Source: Phycisphaerae bacterium RAS1
GTDB taxonomy: Bacteria; Planctomycetota; Phycisphaerae; UBA1845; Fen-1342
Direction of reading: 5' to 3'
Assembly (NCBI GenBank): GCA_007859745.1
Contig: SMLU01000004.1
Location: 124,001-188,000 of the forward strand
Length of the DNA: 64,000 nucleotides
Made by a program: the position numbers and the translations under genes. The notes under the pieces were generated by a model. That model searched no databases. It was given only the letters and a program-made list of their open reading frames with translations, and was not told the origin of the DNA. Below are positions 24,672 through 35,002 of the stretch, piece by piece. The number at the start of each line of letters is the position of its first letter. The first letter of the stretch is position 1.

Positions 24672-27481
24672 CCTGCGACGAGATCCAATCGCTGATGCTC
24701 GAATTCGCCGAGGGGGAGCTGGATGATCCGCAGAGCGACGCCGTCCGCACGCACGTGCGCGCTTGCGGCCCGTGCATGGCGAAGCTGCGCAGCACGCGCG
24801 AGCTGGTGGGCGACCTGTCGGCGGCGCGCTCGCTCGATCACCAGGTTAACCAGTCGTCGCCGCCGCCGCCGACCGCGGCGGAGAGCCTGCTGGGGCGTCG
24901 GAAGATCGGCGATTTTGAGATCCTGGGCGAGCTGGGGCGCGGCGGGATGGGCGTGGTGTATCGCGCGCGGCAGATCAGCCTGAACCGCGTGGTGGCGCTG
25001 AAGGTGCTGAACGCCGGGACGATTCAGTCGGAGCGGCACGTGACGCGCTTTCGCAAGGAGGCGCGCGCCGCCGCCCGCCTGCATCATACGAACATCGTGC
25101 CGGTTTATGCGCAGGGCGAAGAGGATGGGCTTTTCTATTACGCAATGGAGCTGATCGACGGCCGCTCGCTCAGCCAGGTGCTCCAGGAAAACTCGAGCCT
25201 CGTCATGTCGCCGGAAGCCGTGATGGACGCCGGTCAGCCGTCGCCCGCGGCTTCGACCTCGCCGCGCGCAGCGGCGTCCGCGCCGGCGGCCGCCGACCCG
25301 CCGCCCGGCCTGGCGACGCAGACGCACGCCGCCCGCGGGCCGGCCTCGCTACCGACCGCCTTCTCAATCACGGTGAAAAAACCCGCGCCGCAGCGCTCCT
25401 TGCTGCACTCCGGCGTGCGCCATCGCGATTACAAACGCATCGCGCGACTCTTTGCCGAAGTCGCCGACGGATTGCAGCACGCGCACGAGCAGGGCATTGT
25501 CCATCGTGACATCAAGCCGCAGAACCTGATGCTCGGCCGCGACGACCGCCTGCACATCACTGACTTCGGCCTGGCGCGGCTGCTCGACGAGCCGGGCATG
25601 ACGCTCAGCACCGAGCTGGTCGGCACGCCGGCCTACATGTCGCCCGAGCAGGTCTCCGGCGACCGGCAGCGCGTGGGACCGCGTTCCGACATCTACTCGC
25701 TCGGCGTCTCGCTCTACGAAGTGCTCGCGCTGCAGCGCCCGCACCAGGCTGAAACGTACGACCAGATGATCCATCACGTGCTGCACCGCGATCCGCCGCC
25801 GCCGCGGAAAATCGACCCGCACGTGCCGCTCGATCTCGAGACGATTTGCCTGCGCGCGATCGAAAAAGAGCCGGCGCGCCGTTTCGCGGCGGCGGCGGAC
25901 ATGGCCCGCGAGCTGCGCCGCTACGCCGACGACACGCCGCTTACCATCCGCCGCACCGGACCGCTGGGAAAGCTCGTCCGCTGGGTGCGGCGCAATCCGG
26001 CGCGGGCGACGGCGGGCGCGGCGGTGGTGGCGGTGCTCCTGCTCGGCGTACTGACGCAGAACCTGCTGAAAGCCTACGTCTTGCGCGAGCTGTCCGCGGC
26101 GTGGGACGCGCTGATGGAGGACTATCGCAATGACGAGCCGGCCCGGGCGCACCTGGCGTCGATCCGCTGGCTGAATCCGCTGTTTGGCGATTCGCGGCGA
26201 TTCCTGATGGCCGACGCGCTGGCCAACGCCCTGCACGACGCCGCCCGGGCGCATGCCTCGATCGAACAGCATCTGCTCAAAAGCCCCGCCGACGCCGACG
26301 CGCACTGCCTGGCCGCGTGGATTTGCGTCCGCCTGATGCGCGACATGGGCGACCAGAAATGGGCCGACGCCCGCGCCCACCTGGCCCGCGCCGAGCAGCA
26401 CGTGGCGGACCTCACCCACGCCGGCCACTTTTTCCGCGGCATGGCCCTGGTGCAATTCGACCCGGAAACCGCCGCGGGGGCCTTTGGCGACGCCGTCAAG
26501 ATCAAGGGCGCCGGCTTCCTGCAGGCCATGATGCAGCAGGCCCGCGCCTCCAACTACTTCATGTACATGCTGCGGGACCGCGGCATCAAGGTCTACGGCC
26601 GCACCGCCGACGACCTGGGTTACATCGTCCGCCTTCAACCGCAGCGCGAGCTGCCGCGTTACCTGCTGGCGACCTGCCACATCATCGCCGCCGAGATCTA
26701 CCGCGACGACGGCAAGCCGGAGCAGGCCGACGAGTGCTACCGGCTCAGCCTGGCCGTCTGGGACGATCCGGCGGTCGAGAGCATTCCGCCGGAAAACCGC
26801 TTCAACGTCATCGCCCGCGCCCACGAAAGCCGCGGCGACCTGGCCAAGGCGATTCAGGTGTTGGAAAGCACGCCCGAGTCCGTGCTGAAAAACACCTCGC
26901 GCCGCGAGGAGTGGGCGGCGTATCTGATGCGGCTGTACTACTGGACCGGCAACTACGCCAAGGCCGCCGAGTGCTGCCGCATTCGCTTCGAAAAGGTGAA
27001 GAAATACGACCCCGACGCGGCGCTTTTCGCGGCGCTGATCGCGCACGCGGCGAGCGACGATGACGCCGCCCGGCAGGCGCTGGACGCGGGCGTGCAGGCG
27101 TCGGAGCGAAACGCCGAGCACCTGTTACTGCTCGACGCCGGCTACCGCCTTGTCGGTCTGCCGCCGCCGGACGGACTGTTGTCGGACGAAAAAGACTTCA
27201 ACTCCCCGGCGTCGCCGCGCTGGTCGTCGGACTGGTTGAAACTTCTGTATCGCTACCAGCGCGGCGAAACCGCCTGGGATGAGGTCATTCGCGTCGCCGA
27301 CGAGCTGAGCGGCGGCAGCGAGGTCTGGCGTCACCTGCTGATGGCCGGGGCCCACTTCTACCGCGCGGCGGCGACCAACGACGCGGCGACGCGGCGCGAA
27401 GCGCTGCGGGCGGCGTGGAAGCAGCATGACAATGAGCGCTACGCGTTTCGGGCGAAGATGGTCCTGGGGCCGGAGCCGTAA
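24668..27481 (+). CDS. Ser/Thr protein kinase with N-terminal anti-sigma zinc finger and TPR domain
   Basis: The 937-residue protein starts with a zf-HC2-type module (Cys3, His29, Cys33, Cys36), typical of anti-sigma factors. A PknB-like kinase follows: glycine-rich loop LGRGGMGVVYRA, ATP Lys112 (VALK), catalytic HRDIKPQN at 279-286 and DFG at 299-301, then GTPAYMSPEQ. About 90 extra Ala/Pro-rich residues sit between the hinge and the catalytic loop. A single transmembrane helix near residue 450 (TAGAAVVAVLLLGVL) separates the kinase from a large TPR-like extracytoplasmic domain. With the coupled sigma factor this looks like a membrane sensor whose zinc finger holds sigma and whose kinase may signal release; the mechanism is inference. 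Confidence 0.88.
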   Translation: MTCDEIQSLMLEFAEGELDDPQSDAVRTHVRACGPCMAKLRSTRELVGDLSAARSLDHQVNQSSPPPPTAAESLLGRRKIGDFEILGELGRGGMGVVYRARQISLNRVVALKVLNAGTIQSERHVTRFRKEARAAARLHHTNIVPVYAQGEEDGLFYYAMELIDGRSLSQVLQENSSLVMSPEAVMDAGQPSPAASTSPRAAASAPAAADPPPGLATQTHAARGPASLPTAFSITVKKPAPQRSLLHSGVRHRDYKRIARLFAEVADGLQHAHEQGIVHRDIKPQNLMLGRDDRLHITDFGLARLLDEPGMTLSTELVGTPAYMSPEQVSGDRQRVGPRSDIYSLGVSLYEVLALQRPHQAETYDQMIHHVLHRDPPPPRKIDPHVPLDLETICLRAIEKEPARRFAAAADMARELRRYADDTPLTIRRTGPLGKLVRWVRRNPARATAGAAVVAVLLLGVLTQNLLKAYVLRELSAAWDALMEDYRNDEPARAHLASIRWLNPLFGDSRRFLMADALANALHDAARAHASIEQHLLKSPADADAHCLAAWICVRLMRDMGDQKWADARAHLARAEQHVADLTHAGHFFRGMALVQFDPETAAGAFGDAVKIKGAGFLQAMMQQARASNYFMYMLRDRGIKVYGRTADDLGYIVRLQPQRELPRYLLATCHIIAAEIYRDDGKPEQADECYRLSLAVWDDPAVESIPPENRFNVIARAHESRGDLAKAIQVLESTPESVLKNTSRREEWAAYLMRLYYWTGNYAKAAECCRIRFEKVKKYDPDAALFAALIAHAASDDDAARQALDAGVQASERNAEHLLLLDAGYRLVGLPPPDGLLSDEKDFNSPASPRWSSDWLKLLYRYQRGETAWDEVIRVADELSGGSEVWRHLLMAGAHFYRAAATNDAATRREALRAAWKQHDNERYAFRAKMVLGPEP

Positions 27482-27546
27482 TGCCGCCGCCGTTCGGCCG
27501 GACGTTCACGAGCCGGCGGTGCGCGTCTATCATGGGGCGGTCGGTT

Positions 27547-27620
27547 GGGCCCATAGCTCAGTCGGTTAGAGCGGCGGACTCATAATCCGTTGGTCGCAGG
27601 TTCGAGTCCTGCTGGGCCCA
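27547..27620 (+). tRNA. tRNA with CAT anticodon (Met elongator or Ile2)
   Basis: The 74 bases fold as a complete cloverleaf. The acceptor stem GGGCCCA pairs with TGGGCCC, the D arm is GCTC/GAGC, the anticodon stem GCGGA/TCCGT has loop CTCATAA, and the T arm is GCAGG/CCTGC. The discriminator is A and no CCA is encoded. The variable loop (TGGTC) resembles that of tRNA-Ile2, in which C34 is modified to lysidine, but elongator tRNA-Met cannot be excluded. The final A at 27620 is the last base of the gene. Confidence 0.93.
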
Positions 27621-27882
27621 GTGGTTCGGCCAATTTCGATGCACGATCGCCAGAATGCGGGGTACCTCTTCTTGGGCCGTGCCGATAGCGCGGCCCGCGT
27701 GACGGGACGGCGCGAGGGACCGTGGAAGGCGCCGTCGGACGCCGCGGTCCGAGGCTACGAAACCGGCGAAAACCGCCGAATCGACGCTCGATCGGTGTAC
27801 AATGACCGCTCCGTTTGCTCCTGTCACGATCGACCAACCTGGCAATTCGGGCTGCGGCTCCGCCGCGCCGGCGAGGTGCCAC

Positions 27883-30800
27883 ATGCGTCAACGGCGGAAC
27901 TTCGGTTCGATTTCTCTGCCCACCTGCATTGCCGTCGCCCTGGCGTCGATATGCGCCGCACTATCGCCGCCCATCCCCGCCGCCCTGGGCCAGACCGTCC
28001 TGCGCGTCAACGACGATGCGACGGCGGGCGGGAACGGCTCGACCTGGGACCTGACCGGCCCGAACGCGGCGTTCAAGTTCCTGCAAGACGCCCTGGCGGC
28101 GGCCGCGCCGATCGCGGGCGGGGGAACGAACGTTGAAATCTGGGTGGCGGCGGGGACGTACCGGCCGGATGAATCCGCGGCGAATCCGAACGGAACGGGG
28201 GATCAGGGCGCCACGTTTCAGATGCGGAACCGTGTGGCGCTTTATGGCGGCTTTGCAGGAATCGAGCCGTCTCGCGCCGCGCGACAGTTCTCCTTCTGCA
28301 CGAACGGCCTCGTTGGCGGCCAGCTTCCGGCGCCGTGCGTCAACGAGACCATCCTGAGCGGCGATCTGATGGGGAACGACCTGTTCGATTTCGGCAACTA
28401 CGTCGACAACACCGCAAGCATCGTCCATTCCGTCGCAAATGATGCAACCGCCGTCATCGACGGCTTTTCGGTTGTGGGCGGCCGGGCCATCGGCGGCGGC
28501 GGTATCGTTATTTCAGCAGATTCTGCCATCACGATCCGAAATTGCACCTTTTACCGCAACGAAGCGGGCTATGGCGGTGCGATCTACACTGAGTTCTCCC
28601 TTCCATCGATCATGAACTGCCGCTTTTTCGGAAACCACGCCACGTCGGCCCTGGCGGCCGGCGACGGCGGGGCCGTTCGACACTCCGGCGTCTCGGGAAA
28701 CGTCATTCTCACAAACTGTGTATTCTCGGGGAATCGAGCAGACCGATACGGAGGTGGCATCTACTCGTTTCCGGGCGTTGCGCCAAGTTCACTCTCGACC
28801 TACAACTGCACCCTCACTCAGAATCTCGCAGGGACGGCCGGTGGAGGCGCATTCTTCGGACACTATCCACAGCTTCACAACACGATCATCTGGAACAACA
28901 CCGCGCCGGCCGGCTTTGAGTTCTTCGGAAACGGCGCGCAGATCTTGGTCAATCACATAACCACTATCAACGGCGGCTACCAGGGCGACAATGGCTCCAC
29001 GATCATCCCGTTGCCTGTGAGCTATCATGCGGACCCGCTCTTTGTCGATGTGGACGGAGCCGACAACGTCATCGGCACGCCGGACGACAACCTGCGCATT
29101 TCACCGGGCAGCGGATCGCTGGAGTTGGGGGACAACAGTGTTGTCAATTACCCGGCCGATATCGACGCGAGACGGCGCGTGGTTGATGGCGACACAAACG
29201 GCGCCGCTGTGGTCGATATCGGAGCGCACGAGTTCGGCGCGCCGCCCTATTCGCCAGTTCTCTACGTGAAGCCGCCGACCGTCGTCCCACCTCAGGTCGA
29301 ACCAGCCACCGGCGACGGCTCATCGTGGGCGAGTGCCTTCAGCGGCTCGCTTGGGTTGCAGGCGGCGCTGGCCTTCGCCGCCGATCCGCTTAACGGAATC
29401 AGCGAGCTGTGGGTCGCAGCGGGAACCTACCGGCCGGCGCTGCCCATCGCCGGCGGCGGCTTGCGCTCGGCGACTTTTCAACTCAACAGTAACGTGTCCT
29501 TGTACGGCGGGTTTAGCGGAACGGAAACACAGCTCGCTCAGCGCGATCCCGGGGTCAATGTCACCATCCTCAGCGGCGATTTGAACGGCGACGACGGCCC
29601 ACACTTCGCCCTTAACGGCGAGAACTCCTACCACCTCGTCACCTGCGAGGGCGTCGACTCGTCCGCGAATCTCGACGGCTTCACCCTCATGGCCGGGAAC
29701 GCAGATGTCAACAGCGCTCCGCTGGAACGGGGCGGGGCATTGTTCGCAGACGCGCTCGGCGGCAGCCCGACCGTGCGGCGCTGCGTCTTCGCCTCCAACA
29801 GCGCCCTGTGGTACGGCGGCGCCGTCTCGATTCAATCCGGCGCCCCGACGTTTGAAGCGTGTCGGTTCGTCGCGAATCGCGCTTCCGGCGCGTCGAGCGC
29901 AGGCGGGGCAATCTACTTCGGCGCGCCGGGGCTTCTGGCGCTGACGAATTGCGAATTCATCGGAAATGCCGCCGACCGTGGCGGAGCCGTGTCCTGCTTC
30001 TTCGGTCTGGCGGCCGTCAACTGTACGTTTACCGCCAACCACGCCACCCTGGTCGGTGGAAACACGGGCCGGAACGGCACGGGGGGCGCGCTGTACCTCG
30101 ACGGCGCCCCGGCGCCGCCGGCGCGGATCGAGAACTGCATCATCTCCGACAACCTGGCCGAAAACCTCGGCGCAAGCCTGGTCGTGTGGGGGTCGCTCCC
30201 CGAAATTGGCAACTCCCTTTTTGACGGCGACAACCCGGCCGGCGTTTATGGCGCCTACACGGACCTGGGCGGAAATATCCTCAGTGTGGATCCGCTTTTT
30301 CTGGACGCCGATGGCCTGAACAACGTCACGGGCGACGCCGACGACGACCTGCGGCTCCGTCGCTACTCTCCCGCCGTCGACCGCGGCCGGAACGCCGCCG
30401 TTCCGCCGGGCGTCACCACGGACTATACCGGCGGTGCACGCGTCGTCGACGGCGACGGCGTCGGCGGGGCGACGGTGGACATGGGCGCCTATGAATACAG
30501 CGGCCCACCGTTCGCCGGCGTGCTGTATGTGAAGCAGTCCAACCCCACCAGCGGCGACGGCACGTCGTGGGCCAGCGCCTTCAAGGAGCTCCGCGACGCC
30601 CTGCCCATCGCCCAGTCCATCGTCGCCGGCGGCCGCGGGCCGGTGCAGGTATGGGTCGCGGCGGGGACGTACATGCCCTACGGCGTTGTGAGCGACCCGG
30701 ACGATCCCGGCCGCGCGGTGAGTTTCCAGTTGAACAACGATCTCGCCCTGTACGGCGGTTTCATCGGTTCGGAGACGCAGCTTTCGCAGCGGAACCCGAC

Positions 30801-33800
30801 AACCAACATAACGGTCCTTAGCGGCGATCTGAACAACGACGATATCGGCGCTCTAAATCTCGCCGACAATTCGCTTCACGTCCTGATCGGCAGCGGTACC
30901 GGTCCTTCGACAGTCGTGGACGGGCTGACCATCGAAGCCGGCAACGCCGACAGACCGACCGAGCCCGAGCCCGGCGGCGGTCGACAGGGCGGCGGCATGT
31001 TGATTGTGAACGGAAGTCCGACGGTGACGAATTGCGCGTTCTCTGAGAACGTGGCGCTGCACGGAGGAGCGGTGTTTATCTCCGAGGCGAGCAACCCGAC
31101 ATTCTCCGGATGCCGCCTTGTCGACAACCGTGCGACTCGACTTACGGGCTTCGCCGAAGAGCCGTACGGTGGCGCCGTCTCAATGCATCAGAGCAGTCCC
31201 CGTTTCCATAACTGCTACTTTTCAGACAATCGCGTGCTCGGCGATACGACCTACGGCGGTGGCGCCGTGCTGGTTGAGGCCGGGCGCCCGGTGTTTAGCG
31301 GCTGTACGTTCGAGAGCAATGACGCTGACGCACTGGCTGCGCGGGGCGGCGCAATGCACGTCACTGTGGCTACGGCTACTGACCTGGTCAACTGCCGTTT
31401 TGTCAGCAATCATGTCGACGGTGCCGGCGGGGCGCTCTTCCTTGACATAGACGCGACCCTTAACGCCGTCAATTGCCTTTGGGTGGCCAACGTCTCGCGA
31501 AGCGGTGGCGGCATTTACTTTCGGAATGCGGGTGGGACGCTTACAAATTGCTGCTGGTTCGCTAACACCGAGAATGGCGCGGATGGCGTCGGCGGAGGCG
31601 GCGTGTATCTACAGCAATCCTCTCCGTCGCTGCGGAATTGCCTGCTCTTTGCAAATACCTCGGTCGATTTTGTGGGCGAGCTCGCGCAGCTTCATCCGTA
31701 CATCAGCTCACCGGACATCACGTACTGCTCAGTCGAGGGCTGGACCGGATCGTCTGACAATGGTAACAACGGCAATGACCCGCTTTTCATGGATCCAGAC
31801 GGTGACGATGACGTCATCGGCACGATCGACGACGACCTTCGCCCCGGCTCCGCCTCGCCTGCGATCGACTCCGCCGATTCGCTTGCGCTGCCGCTCGATT
31901 CTTACGACAGTGATCTCGACGGGAACACGACTGAGCGCCTCCCTCTCGACCTTGCGGGCCAGCCGCGCTTTCTCGACGACCCCCAAACCCCCAACACCGG
32001 CCCCGGCAACCCGCCGGAGTTCGTCGACCGCGGCGCCTACGAATACGTCGCCAACTGCGTTACCTGCGCCGGCCCGCGCCTGTGGCGGCTGCCGCAAGAC
32101 GGCTTTTTCGGCGAGCTGCTGAACTGGACGCCGAGCCTACCGAATACGTCCCACGAAGTCCTCTTCAACCATCGCGGGAATACCTTCGAAGTAGACTTCG
32201 ACGACACGGTGCACACACTTGCCAACCCCGTCAGCAACGACCGCCTTGTCGTCCGCAACGGCTTCGTCACCTTCGACCTCTTGCGCACGACGCCGGCGCC
32301 GGTCTACATGACGTACCGCCTGACGGCCACCAACCTGTCTTCGATCGAAGTTGCCGACGAGCCGACCTCGAACGCCTCGCTCAGTGTCCGCGACGGTTTT
32401 CTCGAAGGCGTCACTGCCCGCGTCGCCTCCGCCGTCGGCTCCATCGGCACACTCACAGTCACCGGACCCAACTCCGGCTTCCGCGTCCCCGGCGTCACCG
32501 GCGACCTCGAAATCGGCGGTGACGGCGTCGGCACGTTCAACCTCCTGAGTGGCGCGAGAGCCATCAGTGCATTTGCAACCATCGGCAATCAGCCCAGCGC
32601 CGCCGGTTCGCATGTGCTCGTTTCCGGCGCTGATTCGACCTGGACCAGCTTCTTCACGCTGCTGGTCGCCAATGGCTCGCTCGAAGTCCGCGACGGCGGA
32701 ACTGTCGGCACCGGATTCGGCATGTTTGTCACCGCCGGCGGCTCGGTCACCGGCGACGGCACGATCATCGGCGACGTGATCAACTTCGGGCAGGTCGCCC
32801 CCGGCAACAGCCCTGGCACACTCACCGTCACCGGCGATTATGAGCAGGTCGGACTGATCCCCGAGCTTGGCGCGAATTCCGGTTCATTGCGGATGGAAAT
32901 CGCCGGAACAGCCCAAGGCCAGCGCGATCAGCTCTCCGTCGGCGGCGCGGCGACGCTGGGTGGCGGGCTGTTCGTGACTTTCACCGGCGATTTTGGAAGC
33001 GCCAAGAATCCCGTCCCGGCGCAACTCGATCTGCCGCTGCTCGCGGCCGGGTCGGTTGGCGCCGCCAACCGCTTCGACGTCGCCTTTTTCCCGGGCATTA
33101 CCGGCAACCGATTCCTCAAGCTCGAATACTTGACTTCCACCAACGGCGGCCCGCGCGGCGGGGACATTGTGCTCACGGTCGCGGACCTGCAGGGCGAGAT
33201 CGACCTGAACGACCCAGACAACGCCTCCGTCCCTGGCCTGCCCAATGCGGTTGCCGTCGGAGATCTGAATGGCGACGGAATGCAGGACTTGGTGTTGACC
33301 GTGCCGGACGCCGACGACCCCGCCACCGCACCCGGCTCGGCATTCGTTCTGCTGACCGCCTTTGGCGCGGGCGGCGCCTACACGCCGGTCACCACGCAGT
33401 ACACCGTCGGCGTCGAACCATCCGCTGTCGCCGTCGGCCATCTCGACGATGACAATGGGGCCTCCGGCGCGGACATCGCCATCGCCAACGCCGGCGACGA
33501 CAATGTCACCATTCTGCGTAACAATGGCGCCGGCGGATTCAGCGTGCTTTCCAATCCGCCCGCGCCGCCGCCGGGTACTGTCCCCGCCGGCGACCACCCG
33601 CGCGGCATCTGTATCGCCGATTTCGACCAGGTCAATGGCAACGACATCGCCGTCACGCTCGACGGCGACGACAACAACCCCGCCGACGACGGCGTCACGC
33701 TCCAACTGCACGGTCCCGGCAAGGGCATCATCTTTGTGCCGCTCCCCGGCGGAACGATCCCCACCGCCCCGCGCCCACGCCACCCGCGCCCCTTCGACGG

Positions 33801-34890
33801 CGACAATGACAAGGATTTTGACCTGGTCTTCGGTTCGCTCGGTTCGCCCAGCGCTCCGGGCGACCCCGGCCCGCCCGATTCTCTCGGCATTCTGGTCAGC
33901 AATGGCGGCGCCGGCGACGGATTCGGCTTCCTGCCTGCCCCGGTCACGCTCAATGTCGGCCGCGAGCCGGTGCAGTTCGTCGTCGGCGACCTCAACCCGG
34001 CCGGCGGCAGCAGCGACCGGCCCGACATTGTCACTGTCAACCGCAATGACGGCACCGTCTCTGTGCTTGTCAACACCACGTCCATCAGCGGCGGCTCCGA
34101 CAACATTACCTTCGCCCCCGCCGTTGATCTGCCGGCGCGCACCAATCCCACTCCCGGCCAGCCCGATTTGTCGGCCGATGCACGATCAATCACCATTCTC
34201 GACCTGGATCAGGACAATGATCTGGATGTCGTCTTGCTGGCCCGCAGTGAACCGAGCATTCCATTCCCCGCCGGACAGCCGGTCGCCCGCGTGCTGCGCA
34301 ACGACCTCTCCGCCGGCCAACTGGCCTTCGCCCCGGCGACCGACCTGGCGGCCGGGAGCAGCCCGCTGCTGCTCGCCGCGGCCGACCTGAACGCCGACAC
34401 GCGCGACGACCTGGTGGTGATTGACGATCAGTCGTTGCTGCTGGCGATGGAATCGTCCGACTCAGAGGTCGGACGCTACGGGACGTCCGTCGCGGAGGTC
34501 GGACGCTACGGGACGTCCGTCGCGGAGGTCGGACGCTACGGGACGTCCGACCCGGAGGTCGGACGCTACGGGGGCGATCGGCCGGCCGTCGCGAAGCTCG
34601 GCCATGCAGACGTCGCGAGCCGTGACGACCGCGCCAGCCGCGGCGGCGGCTCGGGCCGCATCGACATCCGCCTGAACGCTCCGGCGCCCAAGCTCACGCT
34701 CGGCGACCTGAACTGCGACGGCCTGACCGACATCCTCGACATCAACCCCTTCGTGCTGGCGCTCTCAGACCCGGCCGCCTATCAGCAGCAATTCCCAATC
34801 TGCCCCATCGCCAATGGCGACATCAACATGGACGGAAACACCGACGTACTGGACATCAACCCGTTCGTCGCCCTGCTGACCGGCGGGTGA
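27883..34890 (+). CDS. Giant secreted beta-helix / FG-GAP protein with dockerin-like tag
   Basis: The start at ATG 27883 follows GAGGT, giving 2335 residues with a signal peptide (LPTCIAVALASICAALSPPIPAALG). Three tandem modules of about 400-500 residues each open with LYVK...GDGSSWASAF, ELWVAAGTY and LYGGFSGTET. Each continues as a right-handed beta-helix (YGGAVSIQSGAPTFEACRF and similar) and closes with DLRLRRYSPAVDRG-like sequence, as in choice-of-anchor Q/polymorphic membrane-protein-like repeats. A passenger-like beta region follows (about 32050-33180), then FG-GAP/VCBS repeats (GDLNGDGMQDLVL). Near the end a family D repeat is read as four EVGRYG copies. The last residues form two EF-hand-like loops (GDLNCDGLTDILDINPF and GDINMDGNTDVLDINPF). 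A cell-surface adhesive or matrix role is likely but unproven. Confidence 0.82.
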   Translation: MRQRRNFGSISLPTCIAVALASICAALSPPIPAALGQTVLRVNDDATAGGNGSTWDLTGPNAAFKFLQDALAAAAPIAGGGTNVEIWVAAGTYRPDESAANPNGTGDQGATFQMRNRVALYGGFAGIEPSRAARQFSFCTNGLVGGQLPAPCVNETILSGDLMGNDLFDFGNYVDNTASIVHSVANDATAVIDGFSVVGGRAIGGGGIVISADSAITIRNCTFYRNEAGYGGAIYTEFSLPSIMNCRFFGNHATSALAAGDGGAVRHSGVSGNVILTNCVFSGNRADRYGGGIYSFPGVAPSSLSTYNCTLTQNLAGTAGGGAFFGHYPQLHNTIIWNNTAPAGFEFFGNGAQILVNHITTINGGYQGDNGSTIIPLPVSYHADPLFVDVDGADNVIGTPDDNLRISPGSGSLELGDNSVVNYPADIDARRRVVDGDTNGAAVVDIGAHEFGAPPYSPVLYVKPPTVVPPQVEPATGDGSSWASAFSGSLGLQAALAFAADPLNGISELWVAAGTYRPALPIAGGGLRSATFQLNSNVSLYGGFSGTETQLAQRDPGVNVTILSGDLNGDDGPHFALNGENSYHLVTCEGVDSSANLDGFTLMAGNADVNSAPLERGGALFADALGGSPTVRRCVFASNSALWYGGAVSIQSGAPTFEACRFVANRASGASSAGGAIYFGAPGLLALTNCEFIGNAADRGGAVSCFFGLAAVNCTFTANHATLVGGNTGRNGTGGALYLDGAPAPPARIENCIISDNLAENLGASLVVWGSLPEIGNSLFDGDNPAGVYGAYTDLGGNILSVDPLFLDADGLNNVTGDADDDLRLRRYSPAVDRGRNAAVPPGVTTDYTGGARVVDGDGVGGATVDMGAYEYSGPPFAGVLYVKQSNPTSGDGTSWASAFKELRDALPIAQSIVAGGRGPVQVWVAAGTYMPYGVVSDPDDPGRAVSFQLNNDLALYGGFIGSETQLSQRNPTTNITVLSGDLNNDDIGALNLADNSLHVLIGSGTGPSTVVDGLTIEAGNADRPTEPEPGGGRQGGGMLIVNGSPTVTNCAFSENVALHGGAVFISEASNPTFSGCRLVDNRATRLTGFAEEPYGGAVSMHQSSPRFHNCYFSDNRVLGDTTYGGGAVLVEAGRPVFSGCTFESNDADALAARGGAMHVTVATATDLVNCRFVSNHVDGAGGALFLDIDATLNAVNCLWVANVSRSGGGIYFRNAGGTLTNCCWFANTENGADGVGGGGVYLQQSSPSLRNCLLFANTSVDFVGELAQLHPYISSPDITYCSVEGWTGSSDNGNNGNDPLFMDPDGDDDVIGTIDDDLRPGSASPAIDSADSLALPLDSYDSDLDGNTTERLPLDLAGQPRFLDDPQTPNTGPGNPPEFVDRGAYEYVANCVTCAGPRLWRLPQDGFFGELLNWTPSLPNTSHEVLFNHRGNTFEVDFDDTVHTLANPVSNDRLVVRNGFVTFDLLRTTPAPVYMTYRLTATNLSSIEVADEPTSNASLSVRDGFLEGVTARVASAVGSIGTLTVTGPNSGFRVPGVTGDLEIGGDGVGTFNLLSGARAISAFATIGNQPSAAGSHVLVSGADSTWTSFFTLLVANGSLEVRDGGTVGTGFGMFVTAGGSVTGDGTIIGDVINFGQVAPGNSPGTLTVTGDYEQVGLIPELGANSGSLRMEIAGTAQGQRDQLSVGGAATLGGGLFVTFTGDFGSAKNPVPAQLDLPLLAAGSVGAANRFDVAFFPGITGNRFLKLEYLTSTNGGPRGGDIVLTVADLQGEIDLNDPDNASVPGLPNAVAVGDLNGDGMQDLVLTVPDADDPATAPGSAFVLLTAFGAGGAYTPVTTQYTVGVEPSAVAVGHLDDDNGASGADIAIANAGDDNVTILRNNGAGGFSVLSNPPAPPPGTVPAGDHPRGICIADFDQVNGNDIAVTLDGDDNNPADDGVTLQLHGPGKGIIFVPLPGGTIPTAPRPRHPRPFDGDNDKDFDLVFGSLGSPSAPGDPGPPDSLGILVSNGGAGDGFGFLPAPVTLNVGREPVQFVVGDLNPAGGSSDRPDIVTVNRNDGTVSVLVNTTSISGGSDNITFAPAVDLPARTNPTPGQPDLSADARSITILDLDQDNDLDVVLLARSEPSIPFPAGQPVARVLRNDLSAGQLAFAPATDLAAGSSPLLLAAADLNADTRDDLVVIDDQSLLLAMESSDSEVGRYGTSVAEVGRYGTSVAEVGRYGTSDPEVGRYGGDRPAVAKLGHADVASRDDRASRGGGSGRIDIRLNAPAPKLTLGDLNCDGLTDILDINPFVLALSDPAAYQQQFPICPIANGDINMDGNTDVLDINPFVALLTGG
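34456..34575. repeat. Family D tandem array inside the giant protein gene
   Basis: A 30-base unit (core GAGGTCGGACGCTACGGGAC) is repeated four times and translated as EVGRYGTSVA with variants. The period of 30 keeps the reading frame. It sits between the FG-GAP region and the dockerin-like tag. Confidence 0.8.
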
Positions 34891-35002
34891 GGCGGCCGGC
34901 ACGCAGAGGCCCCGCACGCGGCGCTGCCGCCCAGGCCACCAGTGCGTTTGCAGCGGGGAATTCCCGGCCGAGGGCGGCCGGGCTACCGTTCACGATGAAC
35001 TG

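Noticed and set aside
25364-27121. A 585-codon minus-strand frame opposite the kinase gene
   Set aside because: It is antisense to conserved kinase and TPR sequence; composition is Arg/Val-rich without motifs, typical of shadow frames.
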